From Solibacillus sp. FSL K6-1523 (lineage in GTDB: Bacteria; Bacillota; Bacilli; Bacillales_A; Planococcaceae), in assembly GCF_038005225.1 (NCBI RefSeq), contig NZ_JBBOSU010000001.1, positions 3,088,001-3,152,000 on the forward strand: a stretch of 64,000 nt of DNA, in the 5' to 3' direction. The notes beneath the pieces are model-generated. The model was not told the DNA's origin and ran no database searches. It worked only from the letters and a program-made list of their open reading frames with translations. Below are positions 50,485 to 59,187 of the stretch, piece after piece (positions within the stretch are counted from its first letter, which is position 1; the number at the start of each line of letters is the position of its first letter). A program made the position numbers and the translations under genes.

Positions 50485-50840
50485 GCTAATACCCTCGTTT
50501 CATAAAATGCTTGTATCACGTCATAGTCTGCCTGATAACCCCTTAAATCTAATTTACACACTAAAGGTACTTCATAAGTGTCCGCAATTTTTTCTCCAGC
50601 AGCGCCAAATTGCGTATGTCCAAAATTACTATTACCACTCACAACTACCCCTTTACAAAATGCTCGGTTCTCTTCTAAAAAATGAGATACTTTTGCAGGG
50701 ACAGCTCCTAATCCATCTGTGTAAGTGATTAATAAATAAGGCTCTTTCAATAGTAATCCTTCCGAAATTTCAATGGATTCCTTTTCTAACTTCGAAACAA
50801 CACTACGCACATTCCCTGTACGACTCGCGTAAACAATCAT
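50481..50840 (-). CDS. nrdI: NrdI flavodoxin-like protein
   Basis: 119 aa. It begins MIVYASRTGNVRSVVSKL, the FMN phosphate loop of NrdI, and has VVSGNSNFGHTQFGAAGEKI in the flavin region. NrdI supplies superoxide for assembling the Mn(III)2-tyrosyl radical in NrdF. It overlaps both nrdH (4 bases) and nrdE (4 bases), indicating tight translational coupling. Confidence 0.94.
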   Translation of the reverse strand: MIVYASRTGNVRSVVSKLEKESIEISEGLLLKEPYLLITYTDGLGAVPAKVSHFLEENRAFCKGVVVSGNSNFGHTQFGAAGEKIADTYEVPLVCKLDLRGYQADYDVIQAFYETRVLA

Positions 50841-51061
50841 TGCGTAATCAACTCAATTTGAGCAATAATCTCCTTAACATCTGCTGTAAACGTTCCATCC
50901 ACTTCAAGAACAGGTACACTCAAAAGCCCAGCTTCCATAATTTTTTGTTTTGCTTGCTCATCATGATCAATATTAATAATTTCCGCTTCAAGTCCTGCAT
51001 TTTGCAATTCAGATTTCACCCAAAGACATTTCGGACAAATTGTTTTCGTATAAAGTTTCAT
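50837..51061 (-). CDS. nrdH: NrdH-type glutaredoxin
   Basis: 74 aa glutaredoxin-fold protein with redox motif C9-PK-C12 (TICPKCLWVK) and the cis-proline segment LLSVPVLEVDG. It is the electron donor for NrdEF. First gene of the operon; the ATG is preceded by AAGAGGAA. Its promoter region contains a cobalamin riboswitch and a terminator. Confidence 0.9.
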   Translation of the reverse strand: MKLYTKTICPKCLWVKSELQNAGLEAEIINIDHDEQAKQKIMEAGLLSVPVLEVDGTFTADVKEIIAQIELITQ

Positions 51062-51096
51062 AATAAATTCCTCTTTTCTTAAATAATAAAATAAAA

Positions 51097-51124
51097 AGGC
51101 CGTCTCTTTTTACAGAGACAGCCT
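51097..51124 (-). terminator. Riboswitch-controlled terminator before nrdH
   Basis: AGGCTGTCTCT and AGAGACGGCCT pair (one mismatch), followed on the minus strand by TTTTTATTTT. It lies between the cobalamin riboswitch and nrdH. Confidence 0.87.
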
Positions 51125-51149
51125 AAAATGGAAACGTTAATAATACCTA

Positions 51150-51350
51150 AAAGTGGTGACGTCCCCATTTCCCAGTCCCCGAAGAAATGATTGATTGGTT
51201 TTCTAAAGGCAGGTCTCCTGGCTTTGCTTCATTCTCTGATTACCTTCCCATACGAATGTACAGTGGATTTAATCATCGTCAGCTTCACAGTTGCGGGGAC
51301 AGCGTCGGTATTGCACCGAACTTCCCTTTTAAACTACATATAGTAGTACC
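51150..51350 (-). ncRNA. Cobalamin riboswitch
   Basis: The minus strand carries the invariant B12-box sequences in order: AAAAGGGAAGTTCGGTGCAA, ACCGACGCTGTCCCCGCAAC, TGTGAAGCTGA and, further on, GCCAGGAGACCTGCC. These are the adenosylcobalamin riboswitch core. With the terminator at 51097-51124 it should shut off nrdHIEF-dut when cobalamin is plentiful. The 5' and 3' limits are approximate. Confidence 0.93.
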
Positions 51351-51576
51351 TTCAAAAAACAAACACAATATATTGTTGTTGGATAGCCCTTAGTGTACCA
51401 TCCTTCAAATGAAAAGTAAATCTCAAATAACGATTACCATAAATATGTATTGGTTTAGTATAATAATTCATCAAAATTTTTACCAAAATAGAGTATATCA
51501 TAAATGGAGCAACACCAAAATCTGTTCTTGCCACATAGCCCTTTTTAGAATGGAAATCAGCTGCAAAGTATAAGAG

Positions 51577-51745
51577 GTTGGCAAATTTGGCTATAAAATG
51601 AGGGAAATTGGCTATTATAACGTGGAATGGCTATTAACTGCATTGTTTTGACTATAACCTGCTGATGTTTGGCTATTAGCGATCAGAATATGGCTATAAT
51701 TTGCGTAATTTTGGCTATCAAGGCCGACTACTTGGCTATTAACCG
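51577..51745 (+). repeat. 21-bp phased TTGGCTA array, copy 3 (eight units)
   Basis: Cores at 51588, 51609, 51628, 51649, 51670, 51691, 51712 and 51733: steps 21, 19, 21, 21, 21, 21, 21, identical to copy 1. Between-unit bases also align with copy 1 (for example GAGGGAA before unit 2 and TTGCGTAA-like before unit 7). The rest of the gap 51360-51576 has nothing else I can name. Confidence 0.82.
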
Positions 51746-51759
51746 GAAATCCCAGCAAT

Positions 51760-51798
51760 AAAAAATCAGGGACGCTTTTCAACCGTCCCTGATTTTTT
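51760..51798. terminator. Terminator of the MFS gene
   Basis: AAAAAATCAGGGACG and CGTCCCTGATTTTTT, perfect 15-bp arms, 9-base loop. Confidence 0.9.
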
Positions 51799-51850
51799 AT
51801 AAGGCTTCGCTAAACTGCTATGGAATTTTTTATTTTTCAGCTGACAAAGA

Positions 51851-53215
51851 TTATAAACTATTCGCAGGAGCTTTTACTTTTGTGACTTTATTAGACGTTA
51901 CGCGCTTCTCCACCGCGTAGTCTGCACGTTCTTCACGAATAAAACTCATCGCTATTGCACCAAAAATTGCCGCAATACCAATTGCCATAAAGTTAATTTG
52001 TGGCTGGAGATTAAACGTTAATAAAATGCCCATATACGTTGGGGCAACGATGGAACCAATACGTCCAAAAGCCATTGTACTACCAAGTGCTGCAGCGCGA
52101 ACATCGACTGAATAATATTCCGCCACATAAGCATTCGACATATTTTGTAAACCAAGTGAAGCAGCACCAATAATAACAATTAGCCCATAAGCAAGATAAA
52201 TATTTTTTGAAAAACCAATCAATGTCAGTGATACCGCTCCAACTAAATAAAGCGGGATAAGGACACGTTTGAAACCAAAATATTTAATGAAATTACCGAA
52301 TACCATTGTGCCAGCAATTGAACCGAATTGTAGCGCTACAATAAACATCAAACTCGATTTTAAGTCATAGCCTGCATTCATCATTAATGTTGGAAGCCAT
52401 GTATTTAAAGAATACATTAAGATAAATGTACAGAAGCATGATAACCAAAACATCGTTGTACTTAAAGCAAGTTTATTTTTGAACAGATCACGTACTGGAG
52501 ACTTTTGACTTGCTAGCTGCTCGGCAAATGTAAATTGAACATCTTTCGGAAGCGTCGGCTCTATTTTTCGAAGAACAGCAGCAAGCGCTTTCGTATCCTT
52601 TTGTTGAACTAAAGAATTAAGGGATTCTGGAATGATACGCACGATAAAAGGCAAAATAAGAAGTGGTAAACCAGCAATCCAATAAACAGGTTGCCAACCG
52701 AATTTTTCTAGAAATACTTGGCCACTAAATGAGGCAAGCATCGCACCTACAGAGTACCCGCAAAAAATGAATGAAATAATGGCCGCACGATGTTTTGTCG
52801 GGGCATATTCTGAAATTAAAGCAGCAACATTCGGCATAACTCCCCCAAATCCTAATCCTGCAATGACACGACAAATGATAAATAAGAGAGGCGTTGTTGC
52901 AAATCCAGATAATAATGTAAATAAACTAAAAAGGAAGGTTGTAAAAATAATAATGTTTTTTCTTCCAAAACGATCTGCATACAAGCCGAATAACACCGCA
53001 CCAATTGCCGTACCGATCGTTGTATAACTACTAATTGACCCCGCTACGATATTAGAGAATCCCCATTCATCCTTTAAAAAAGGAATGGTCGCCCCATAAA
53101 TAACAACATCATAGCCGTCGAACATCATAATAAAAAACAAACAAATGATTAAAATATAATGAAAGCCTTTTAATTTACTGTGATTAACTATTTCAATAGG
53201 GTTGACTGTATTCAT
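51851..53215 (-). CDS. MFS transporter, aromatic acid:H+ symporter (AAHS) type
   Basis: 454 aa, 12 membrane segments. D33-G-Y-D36 in the first helix (MMFDGYDVVIYG) and GLYADRFGRKNIIIF in loop 2-3 are hallmarks of the AAHS group (PcaK, BenK), which imports benzoate, hydroxybenzoate and related acids with protons. The ATG follows CGGAGG. It lies 59 bases after the MetE-like gene, so the two are likely cotranscribed, and a metabolite handled by both may be the actual substrate. Confidence 0.85.
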   Translation of the reverse strand: MNTVNPIEIVNHSKLKGFHYILIICLFFIMMFDGYDVVIYGATIPFLKDEWGFSNIVAGSISSYTTIGTAIGAVLFGLYADRFGRKNIIIFTTFLFSLFTLLSGFATTPLLFIICRVIAGLGFGGVMPNVAALISEYAPTKHRAAIISFIFCGYSVGAMLASFSGQVFLEKFGWQPVYWIAGLPLLILPFIVRIIPESLNSLVQQKDTKALAAVLRKIEPTLPKDVQFTFAEQLASQKSPVRDLFKNKLALSTTMFWLSCFCTFILMYSLNTWLPTLMMNAGYDLKSSLMFIVALQFGSIAGTMVFGNFIKYFGFKRVLIPLYLVGAVSLTLIGFSKNIYLAYGLIVIIGAASLGLQNMSNAYVAEYYSVDVRAAALGSTMAFGRIGSIVAPTYMGILLTFNLQPQINFMAIGIAAIFGAIAMSFIREERADYAVEKRVTSNKVTKVKAPANSL

Positions 53216-53274
53216 GATATCCTCCGATATAAATTGTATTTATGGTAATGGCTATCTTCTTTGCAGAGAATACC

Positions 53275-54378
53275 TTATCGCCAAATTTCGTCTGCAATTT
53301 CTTTTACAAAGCGAAGTTTCTCCCATTGTTGTTCTTCTGTTAAAATATTGCCTTCTTCCGTAGATGAAAAGCCACATTGTGGACTTAAACAAAGCTGTTC
53401 AAGTGGTACATATGTTGCCGCTTCTGCAATACGCGCTTTAATATATTCTTTCTCTTCTAATTCACCTGACTTAGAAGTAATTAAGCCTAATACAATTTTT
53501 AAATCTTTGCGGTTAACATATTTTAATGATTCGAAACTTCCTGAACGTTCGTCGTCAAATTCTAGGAATAAACCATCTACATGTAAACCTCCGAAAATTA
53601 CTTCAGAAGCATAATCATAGCCACCACTTGAGAAGTAGTTTGATTTATAGTTACCGCGGCAAATGTGCATTGTTACGATTAAATCTTCTGGTTTATGTGC
53701 AATGGATTCATTGATCATACGTTGTAATACTTTTAATTCTTCCGCTGGTTCTAACCCACGATCACGCAGCTTGTTGTGTCCTTCTTCTGAAAAGAAATCT
53801 GCCCAAGCTGTATCATCTAATTGTAAGTAACGGCATCCTGCATCATAAAATGCTTGGATTGCTTTTTGATAAGCTAAAATCGTATCTTGTTGGAACTTCT
53901 CGCGGTCCTCGTATTTTTCGAATTCGATATCCGCGCGACATAAAAGCATATTTGGACTTGGAATCGTTTGTTTTGCAACTGCATCACCCGCATGCTCTTT
54001 TAAAAATTTAAAATGCTCTACAAATGAATGTGTTGAAAAATCAATATTTCCAACAACACGGATACCGCCTTTACGCGTCTCCATTTTGTGGAATTTCAAA
54101 CCCGTTTCTTTCGCGTATAATTCAACGCCATCAAGCCCACCTAAGAAATCAAAATGCCACCAGCTTCTACGGAATTCGCCATCCGTAACGGCTAGTACAC
54201 CATTTTCTTTTTGCTTTTCAACAATGCGGATAATCTCATCATTTTCTACCTTTGTTAATTCGTCATATGTGATTGCACCTGATTTATATTGCTCACGTGC
54301 TTGTAATAAATTTGTAGGACGTAATAAGCTCCCTACATGATCATATCGAAATGGTGAAGTGATGTTTTTTACTGTCAT
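53275..54378 (-). CDS. MetE C-terminal domain-type methyltransferase (YxjG/YxjH-like)
   Basis: 367 aa, cobalamin-independent methionine synthase-like single domain. FRYDHVGSLLRPTNLLQARE and VTDGEFRRSWWHFDFLGGLD are typical of the YxjG/YxjH group. Zinc ligands are visible as H and C in MHICRGNYKSN and the C of LSPQCGFSS. It probably uses a thiol and a methyl donor, as in methionine formation or S-methyl metabolism, but lacks the N-terminal MetE half. The ATG follows AAGGGGA. It sits with a MFS transporter and a LysR regulator. Confidence 0.87.
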   Translation of the reverse strand: MTVKNITSPFRYDHVGSLLRPTNLLQAREQYKSGAITYDELTKVENDEIIRIVEKQKENGVLAVTDGEFRRSWWHFDFLGGLDGVELYAKETGLKFHKMETRKGGIRVVGNIDFSTHSFVEHFKFLKEHAGDAVAKQTIPSPNMLLCRADIEFEKYEDREKFQQDTILAYQKAIQAFYDAGCRYLQLDDTAWADFFSEEGHNKLRDRGLEPAEELKVLQRMINESIAHKPEDLIVTMHICRGNYKSNYFSSGGYDYASEVIFGGLHVDGLFLEFDDERSGSFESLKYVNRKDLKIVLGLITSKSGELEEKEYIKARIAEAATYVPLEQLCLSPQCGFSSTEEGNILTEEQQWEKLRFVKEIADEIWR

Positions 54379-54482
54379 TGTGTATATCCCCTTTAATTTG
54401 TAATGTAAGGAGATTGTAGCACGAGAAAATTGCTAGTAGATAACACATAAAATGTATCACTAGCTATAGCTTAAAACTATGG

Positions 54483-55394
54483 CTAAACTAATTCTTCAGC
54501 AATGGATTCTTTTAAATATTCAATATAAACATTTGCTAAAGGGCTATTTTTCACATTTTTGTGTGTAATATACCCTACTGTAATCCGTTCATCTACATGT
54601 AAAGGAACAGAAACGATATCTTTGCTATTTAGTTTATGACTAATCACACCGGTAGAAATTGTATAACCATTCAATCCAATTAATAAATTAAAAAGAGTAG
54701 CCCGGTCACTCACGCGAATATTTTTCGGTCTAGAAATCGTACTTAAAATTTCCTCAGAAAAATAAAAAGAATTATAGTCCCCTTGTTCGAAGGATAGATA
54801 CGGATAAGGAATCAAATCTGCTAATGTCACAAAATCTTGCTTGGCGAGTGGATTTTGTGAGCTAATAAATACGTGCGGCTTGGCTTCAAATAGCTCGTGA
54901 AATATGAGATTATCTTCTCTAAGAAATTTATGAATTACTTTTTTATTAAAATCATTTACATATAAAATGCCAATTTCACTATGTAAGTTTTTCACATCTT
55001 CAATAATTTCATACGTTTTCGTTTCTCTTAACGCAAATTCGTATTCATCGCGATCGTAATCTTTTAGCAAGCGTACAAATGCACTTACCGCAAATGCATA
55101 ATGCTGAGCGGATACAGAGAAGTGTTGCTGTGATGATTGCGTAGTTGAATACCGATTTTCTAGAAGCGCGGCTTGTTCAACTACTTGGCGAGCATAACCT
55201 AAAAACTCTGCTCCCTCTGGTGTCAATATAATTCCTTTATTCGTTCTCAAAAAAATCACAATGCCCACTTCATTTTCTAACTCCTTTAGCGCATTCGAAA
55301 GGCTCGGTTGGCTAATAAATAAATTTTGAGCCGCTTTACTAATCGAACGACTTCGCGCAACTTCAATTACATATTTTAATTGTTGTAGTGTCAT
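54483..55394 (-). CDS. LysR-type transcriptional regulator
   Basis: 303 aa. The N-terminal HTH is typical (LKYVIEVARSRSISKAAQNL then FISQPSLSNALKELENEVGI, residues ~6-45), followed by a LysR substrate-binding domain. The ATG follows AGAGGGA. It is encoded just upstream and codirectional with the methyltransferase and MFS genes, which it probably controls, sensing their substrate. Confidence 0.92.
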   Translation of the reverse strand: MTLQQLKYVIEVARSRSISKAAQNLFISQPSLSNALKELENEVGIVIFLRTNKGIILTPEGAEFLGYARQVVEQAALLENRYSTTQSSQQHFSVSAQHYAFAVSAFVRLLKDYDRDEYEFALRETKTYEIIEDVKNLHSEIGILYVNDFNKKVIHKFLREDNLIFHELFEAKPHVFISSQNPLAKQDFVTLADLIPYPYLSFEQGDYNSFYFSEEILSTISRPKNIRVSDRATLFNLLIGLNGYTISTGVISHKLNSKDIVSVPLHVDERITVGYITHKNVKNSPLANVYIEYLKESIAEELV

Positions 55395-55590
55395 TATTTT
55401 TCCCTCTTTCTGTTATGTATAGGTAGATCCCTTTTACTTCATTCTTTGATTCCCTTCATATACATATGTTAAAGCATTTGATGAGGCAATACTAATTATT
55501 ATCGGGTTTATTGAATATAACAGGCTGGATTTTGAGCGTTAATACGATTTAACATCTTGCAGAAAAGTGGCTTATGTATCTCGATTTATA

Positions 55591-55644
55591 AAACAATCTA
55601 GCAATTCTCCAATCCTATAAGGAATGAAGATTGCTAGATTGTTT
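55591..55644. terminator. Bidirectional hairpin terminator
   Basis: AAACAATCTAGCAAT and ATTGCTAGATTGTTT are perfect 15-bp arms across a 24-base loop, just after the hydrolase gene at 55681. Confidence 0.8.
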
Positions 55645-55680
55645 GAGCTAACTATGATTCCTTTAAAGGAAACTTCCGTG

Positions 55681-56454
55681 CTAATTCGTTGCGTTACATA
55701 AAAATTGTAATGACACTTCATTAAACTTCACATCTTGATCGACATTACATACATGACCACTGTCTTTTAAAATGACTAATTTACTTGATACTTGCTCTTT
55801 TACTAATCGCTTCACTGGTTCTAAAAATACATAATCCTCGTCCCCCATAATATAGAGTGACGGAATCTTTGTGTCCTTTTCATTAATTTTCACTAAATAT
55901 TTTGCGATACCAGCCGTTAATGTTAACCAACGCAAAAATTCCCTATTCTTAATTTTTTTTGCTTCTTGTATAAATAAATGACGTGAAGACTCATGCGTTT
56001 TTCTCGGCATTAATATCCACGCAAATATTTTGTATAACCACAGAAATGGAATCATTTTTTTAAAAGTATTGGCTATTCCAAGTAAAAAATGCAGTCTTGG
56101 AGTAATTCGTATCACAGCACCCGCAAGCAACATCGTATGGAATCGTTCTGGATTCGTTTCAGCTAATTGACGAATTAACATCGTCCCTAGTGAAATTCCT
56201 ACAAAATGAGCCTTTTCAATCTTTAATGAATCAAGCACTTCTAGAATATCTTGACTAACTAAATCAAGTGTATATTTAGTCGGACTGTTTGTAATGACAC
56301 AACCACCATGCCCGCGAAGATCGACTACTAACACATTAAAATGCTTACGATACGCACGAATTTGCTTATACCAAATCGTCGAGCTGCCACCAGCACCATG
56401 TACTAAAACGACCCACTCTTCGTGTTGTTGGCTATATATTTTATAATGTAACAA
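55681..56454 (-). CDS. Alpha/beta-fold hydrolase
   Basis: 257 aa from a TTG at 56454, about ten bases after AAAGGA. A GTG at 56508 adds 18 residues but has no ribosome site. VVLVHGAGGSSTIWYKQIRA is the oxyanion strand, LRGHGGC follows, GISLGTMLI is the nucleophile elbow and LKDSGHVCNVDQ the histidine loop. The closest visible type is the general lipase/esterase or peroxidase-like group; the substrate is unknown. Monocistronic. Confidence 0.83.
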   Translation of the reverse strand: MLHYKIYSQQHEEWVVLVHGAGGSSTIWYKQIRAYRKHFNVLVVDLRGHGGCVITNSPTKYTLDLVSQDILEVLDSLKIEKAHFVGISLGTMLIRQLAETNPERFHTMLLAGAVIRITPRLHFLLGIANTFKKMIPFLWLYKIFAWILMPRKTHESSRHLFIQEAKKIKNREFLRWLTLTAGIAKYLVKINEKDTKIPSLYIMGDEDYVFLEPVKRLVKEQVSSKLVILKDSGHVCNVDQDVKFNEVSLQFLCNATN

Positions 56455-56665
56455 ATGGTTCTCATCCTTTAGTAGTTTAACGTATAGTAATATTACGAAA
56501 AGTGTCACGTTATGGTTTCGTATTTACGTATATTTCTAGGAAATTTGATGTTTTTTTGCTACATAAACTAGACACTTTCACAATTAGGATTTCATTAATT
56601 TACCAACTATATAGGTTCAACTTATGAAACTAACATCTCTTTAGAATGAATATCTAAATCAGGAT

Positions 56666-56713
56666 ACGTCGCCTCCCACGGCAGCGACGCACTCAATTGA
56701 GGAGGCTTTTATT
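56666..56713 (+). repeat. Short GC-rich hairpin repeat, copy 2, with terminator-like tail
   Basis: CGTCGCCTCCCACGGCAGCG followed by ACGCA matches the minus strand of 10868-10895. The GCCTCC inside also pairs with GGAGGC at 56702-56707, which is followed by TTTTATT, so it may work as a terminator for transcripts on the plus strand. Confidence 0.5.
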
Positions 56714-56735
56714 AGAACGGAAAAATTTAATTCAG

Positions 56736-56820
56736 GGCTGGCCTGCTACATGCGCACACAGATGAGTCGTATAGATTTGTGCTAACATTGTCTGTGCGCC
56801 TCATGTGCTTAGCCAGCCCA
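56736..56820. repeat. Large imperfect stem-loop
   Basis: GGGCTGGCCTGCTACATGCG then CACACAGA pairs in blocks with TCTGTGCGC, CATGTG and TAGCCAGCCC across a ~28-base centre. The GC-rich arms contrast with the AT-rich flanks. It sits in the 440-base gap before the DUF genes. Confidence 0.55.
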
Positions 56821-56951
56821 ACCTAGCGCATACTTTATTAGAATCCTTACAATGAAAAGATAGAAACTTTTGTTGAACTTATATAAATCGCTGTTATGTT
56901 ACAATTTCATTAGACTTAATATTCTGTATTTATAGTGGAGGGGATGATAAT

Positions 56952-57191
56952 TTGAACATAGCTGCTTCTTTTCAGGGTTTTGTTGAGCTTAACATTATCC
57001 ATTGGGACGCTACGAATCTTGGGGAAACGATTACAGAAGTGAGGGATTCACAAAAAATTTATACAAATGACATCGTTGAAATTCAGCAAGTTGTAGATTT
57101 TGGCCGAGTTACAGAGAGATCCCATAAAATACTTATTATTTTCAACTTAAAACGGGATTTAGACAATCTTGGGGAGAAAATTATTTTATGA
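56952..57191 (+). CDS. Hypothetical protein (79 aa)
   Basis: TTG start after GGAGGGG. The product is soluble (FVELNIIHWDATNLGETITE, then VVDFGRVTERSHKILIIFNL). I do not recognise a family. Its last codons overlap the start of the next gene by four bases (ATGA), indicating translational coupling with the DUF4871-like lipoprotein, so the two probably act together. Confidence 0.6.
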   Translation: MNIAASFQGFVELNIIHWDATNLGETITEVRDSQKIYTNDIVEIQQVVDFGRVTERSHKILIIFNLKRDLDNLGEKIIL

Positions 57192-57703
57192 GAATGTATT
57201 TTTTGAAACGAATATCAAAGCTGTTTATTGTCTTGAGTATGCTTTTTTTGACTGTAGGTTGCACTACAAATGAAACAATTAGAGACAAGCTGATTTTACC
57301 TGAAAATCTACCAGACTTTGTTGAAGTTAGTGATTTGGAGTCCGTCGATTGGGCTAAAAAAGCGGTGACTTTCAATAACAATATTTTAGGGAATGAAAAT
57401 AAATCGGGTGTTATTGGCGCCGATATGCCAAGCATAAATATTAACCAAAAATGGATGTGGCACCTTTGGGGAATCGAGAATCCCGCGGACACGAAACTAA
57501 CAGTCGTTGGTCTTCACAGAGAAACCGGAACTGCCCATCCCATTCTAGCCGATGGTTGGACGATAGTTCTCAGTGGAGCGAATAACGGAGCCGATGCACA
57601 CGCACCTTCAGCCGTTAACATTCCAGAAGCAGGACAATGGGCGGTTTTGCTGTATACTGATGGGGAATTTTTTGATCAGTTGGTTTTAGATATTAAAGAG
57701 TAA
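57188..57703 (+). CDS. DUF4871-like lipoprotein
   Basis: 171 aa. The signal peptide ends in lipobox LTVGC (Cys about residue 25). The mature domain has NQKWMWHLWGIENPADTKLT, GLHRETGTAHPIL and GQWAVLLYTDGEFFDQLVLD, which resemble the DUF4871 family of Bacillus lipoproteins (beta-sandwich, function unknown). The ATG overlaps the previous gene's stop region. Membrane-anchored, extracellular. Confidence 0.72.
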   Translation: MRMYFLKRISKLFIVLSMLFLTVGCTTNETIRDKLILPENLPDFVEVSDLESVDWAKKAVTFNNNILGNENKSGVIGADMPSININQKWMWHLWGIENPADTKLTVVGLHRETGTAHPILADGWTIVLSGANNGADAHAPSAVNIPEAGQWAVLLYTDGEFFDQLVLDIKE

Positions 57704-57748
57704 TTCGTTTGCAATATTTTACTTCTGTATAAGAAAAGGGGCATAAGA

Positions 57749-57928
57749 ATGAATCCAACCCGAGAACTTTATATTTCGATTTGTTTAATGCAACTTGTTT
57801 TGTTAAGCACTACTACAATTTTCGGAAGTGAGTGGAACGGCATTGCCATGTGGTTATGTACAGGTATCTTTATAGTAGCCACTGCCATATTTGTTTCAGC
57901 AAATAAGATAGATGGAACAGAAAAGTAA
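57749..57928 (+). CDS. Small membrane protein (59 aa)
   Basis: ATG at 57749, AAAAGGGG upstream at about eight bases. Two hydrophobic stretches, ISICLMQLVLLSTTTIFG and IAMWLCTGIFIVATAIFVSA, separated by a short polar turn and ended by a charged tail. No family recognised. It may be the third gene of the preceding lipoprotein pair (45 bases after it). Confidence 0.6.
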   Translation: MNPTRELYISICLMQLVLLSTTTIFGSEWNGIAMWLCTGIFIVATAIFVSANKIDGTEK

Positions 57929-58019
57929 TGCTATTTGAAAGCAAACCGCGCTATGTCACAATCCAATATAGAAATAGCCTCCATTTAATCAATAAAACAG
58001 AATATGAAGGAGCATTAAT

Positions 58020-58601
58020 TTGATAATTAGAGAATACAAAAAAGAAGATGAGCAAGGGTGGCTACGCTGTAGAGTTCTTGCGTTTCTAAATACAAGTTAT
58101 TATGATAATGTGCTAAATCAAAAAGAAAATTATACGCATTCTTCCATCGAATTAGTAGCTGAAATAAATGGAATCATTGTAGGTTTGCTTGATGTTGAAT
58201 ATGAAGTAGAAGAAGCTACAGTTTGTTCAAGAGGTAAGGGCCTAGGTGGTATGATTTGGCATATTGCGGTTCATCCTGATTATGCGCGGCAAGGTATCGG
58301 TGAAGGTCTATTAAAAGTTGCTGAAAAACGAGCGAATGAACTAAATCTAAATCGCTTGGAAGCATGGACTCGTGATGATAAGTGGGTTCAAAAGTGGTAT
58401 GAAAAAATGGAATTCAATCAAGTCGACTCCTATTATCATCTCTATTTAGAGGGCAATGAAATGAACAATAGAATGACAACAAATATTCCAAATTTATTCC
58501 CGGTTTCATCGTTCTCTCACTATGTTGGCAATGATATTGAACAATTCAACGATACTACCCGTAAACATCAGTGTGTCTGTTATGAGAAGTATTTCAAATA
58601 A
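58020..58601 (+). CDS. GNAT family N-acetyltransferase
   Basis: 193 aa with a TTG start, seven bases after GAAGGAG. The N-terminal IIREYKKEDEQGWLRCRVLA and IWHIAVHPDYARQGIGEGLL (acetyl-CoA loop R/Q-x-x-G-x-G) define a GNAT fold; the C-terminal ~60 residues (after WYEKMEFNQVDSYYHLY) extend beyond the usual domain with a cysteine-containing end. The substrate is unknown. It is followed 21 bases later by the broken DinB-like gene. Confidence 0.83.
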   Translation: MIIREYKKEDEQGWLRCRVLAFLNTSYYDNVLNQKENYTHSSIELVAEINGIIVGLLDVEYEVEEATVCSRGKGLGGMIWHIAVHPDYARQGIGEGLLKVAEKRANELNLNRLEAWTRDDKWVQKWYEKMEFNQVDSYYHLYLEGNEMNNRMTTNIPNLFPVSSFSHYVGNDIEQFNDTTRKHQCVCYEKYFK

Positions 58602-58622
58602 TTTAATAGAAAGCTGGTTACG

Positions 58623-59093
58623 ATGAATATCTATTGCACGAGTGCATTAAATCAAATTAAATTCGCAGTAACAACAATTGTTGAGATGATCGAAAAATTA
58701 GCAGAACATGACTTTCAAAAAAGACCCTCACCAGATAAATATTCCATCGGTGAGCTATTAGAACATATTGCGATGATTTGTATAGCTGATTCACTCATCT
58801 CTGATGGAGCGTCTCAAGACGAGATGAATACGTTTTATTCAAGTGTTTCTTATAAAAACCCAAATGAAATGAAAGATGCATTGGTAAAAAATTATCAATC
58901 ATTAGAAGAGAAATATATGAGCTATACAGAAATCGAACTTCAATAGAAAATTACTTCTTATTGGGGTGTTACGTACTCACGATACGAATGGTTATTAGAA
59001 ATTGTAGCGCACCTTTATCATCACAGAGGGCAATTACACGCTATGCTTGTTCATTGTTATGGAATAGATCAAAAAATCCCTCTATTCGAATAG
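58623..59093 (+). pseudogene. DinB-like protein gene interrupted by an in-frame TAG
   Basis: The frame from the ATG at 58623 stops at TAG (58944-58946) after 107 codons, then continues open in the same frame to 59093 with YSRYEWLLEIVAHLYHHRGQ and LHAMLVHCYG, the C-terminal helix pair of the DinB/YfiT fold with its metal histidines. Together 157 codons make a normal-length DinB-like protein. A single nonsense mutation, or a sequencing error, explains it. The N-terminal part (SPDKYSIGELLEHIAMI) has the first metal-site histidine. Confidence 0.8.
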
Positions 59094-59125
59094 ATTTAAA
59101 TAATGATGCACAAATAAAACAAAAC

Positions 59126-59156
59126 GGTACTTGCTCTTTTACCGAGAGCAAGTGCC
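59126..59156. terminator. Bidirectional terminator
   Basis: GGTACTTGCTCT and AGAGCAAGTGCC pair with one mismatch; between the DinB-like gene and the aldehyde dehydrogenase gene. Confidence 0.8.
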
Positions 59157-59187
59157 ATTTTATCGAGAATATTACTTTCAACCTTAA

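Noticed and set aside
57181-57492. 103-aa minus-strand ORF
   Set aside because: Antisense to the DUF4871-like lipoprotein gene; mirror ORF with no ribosome site.
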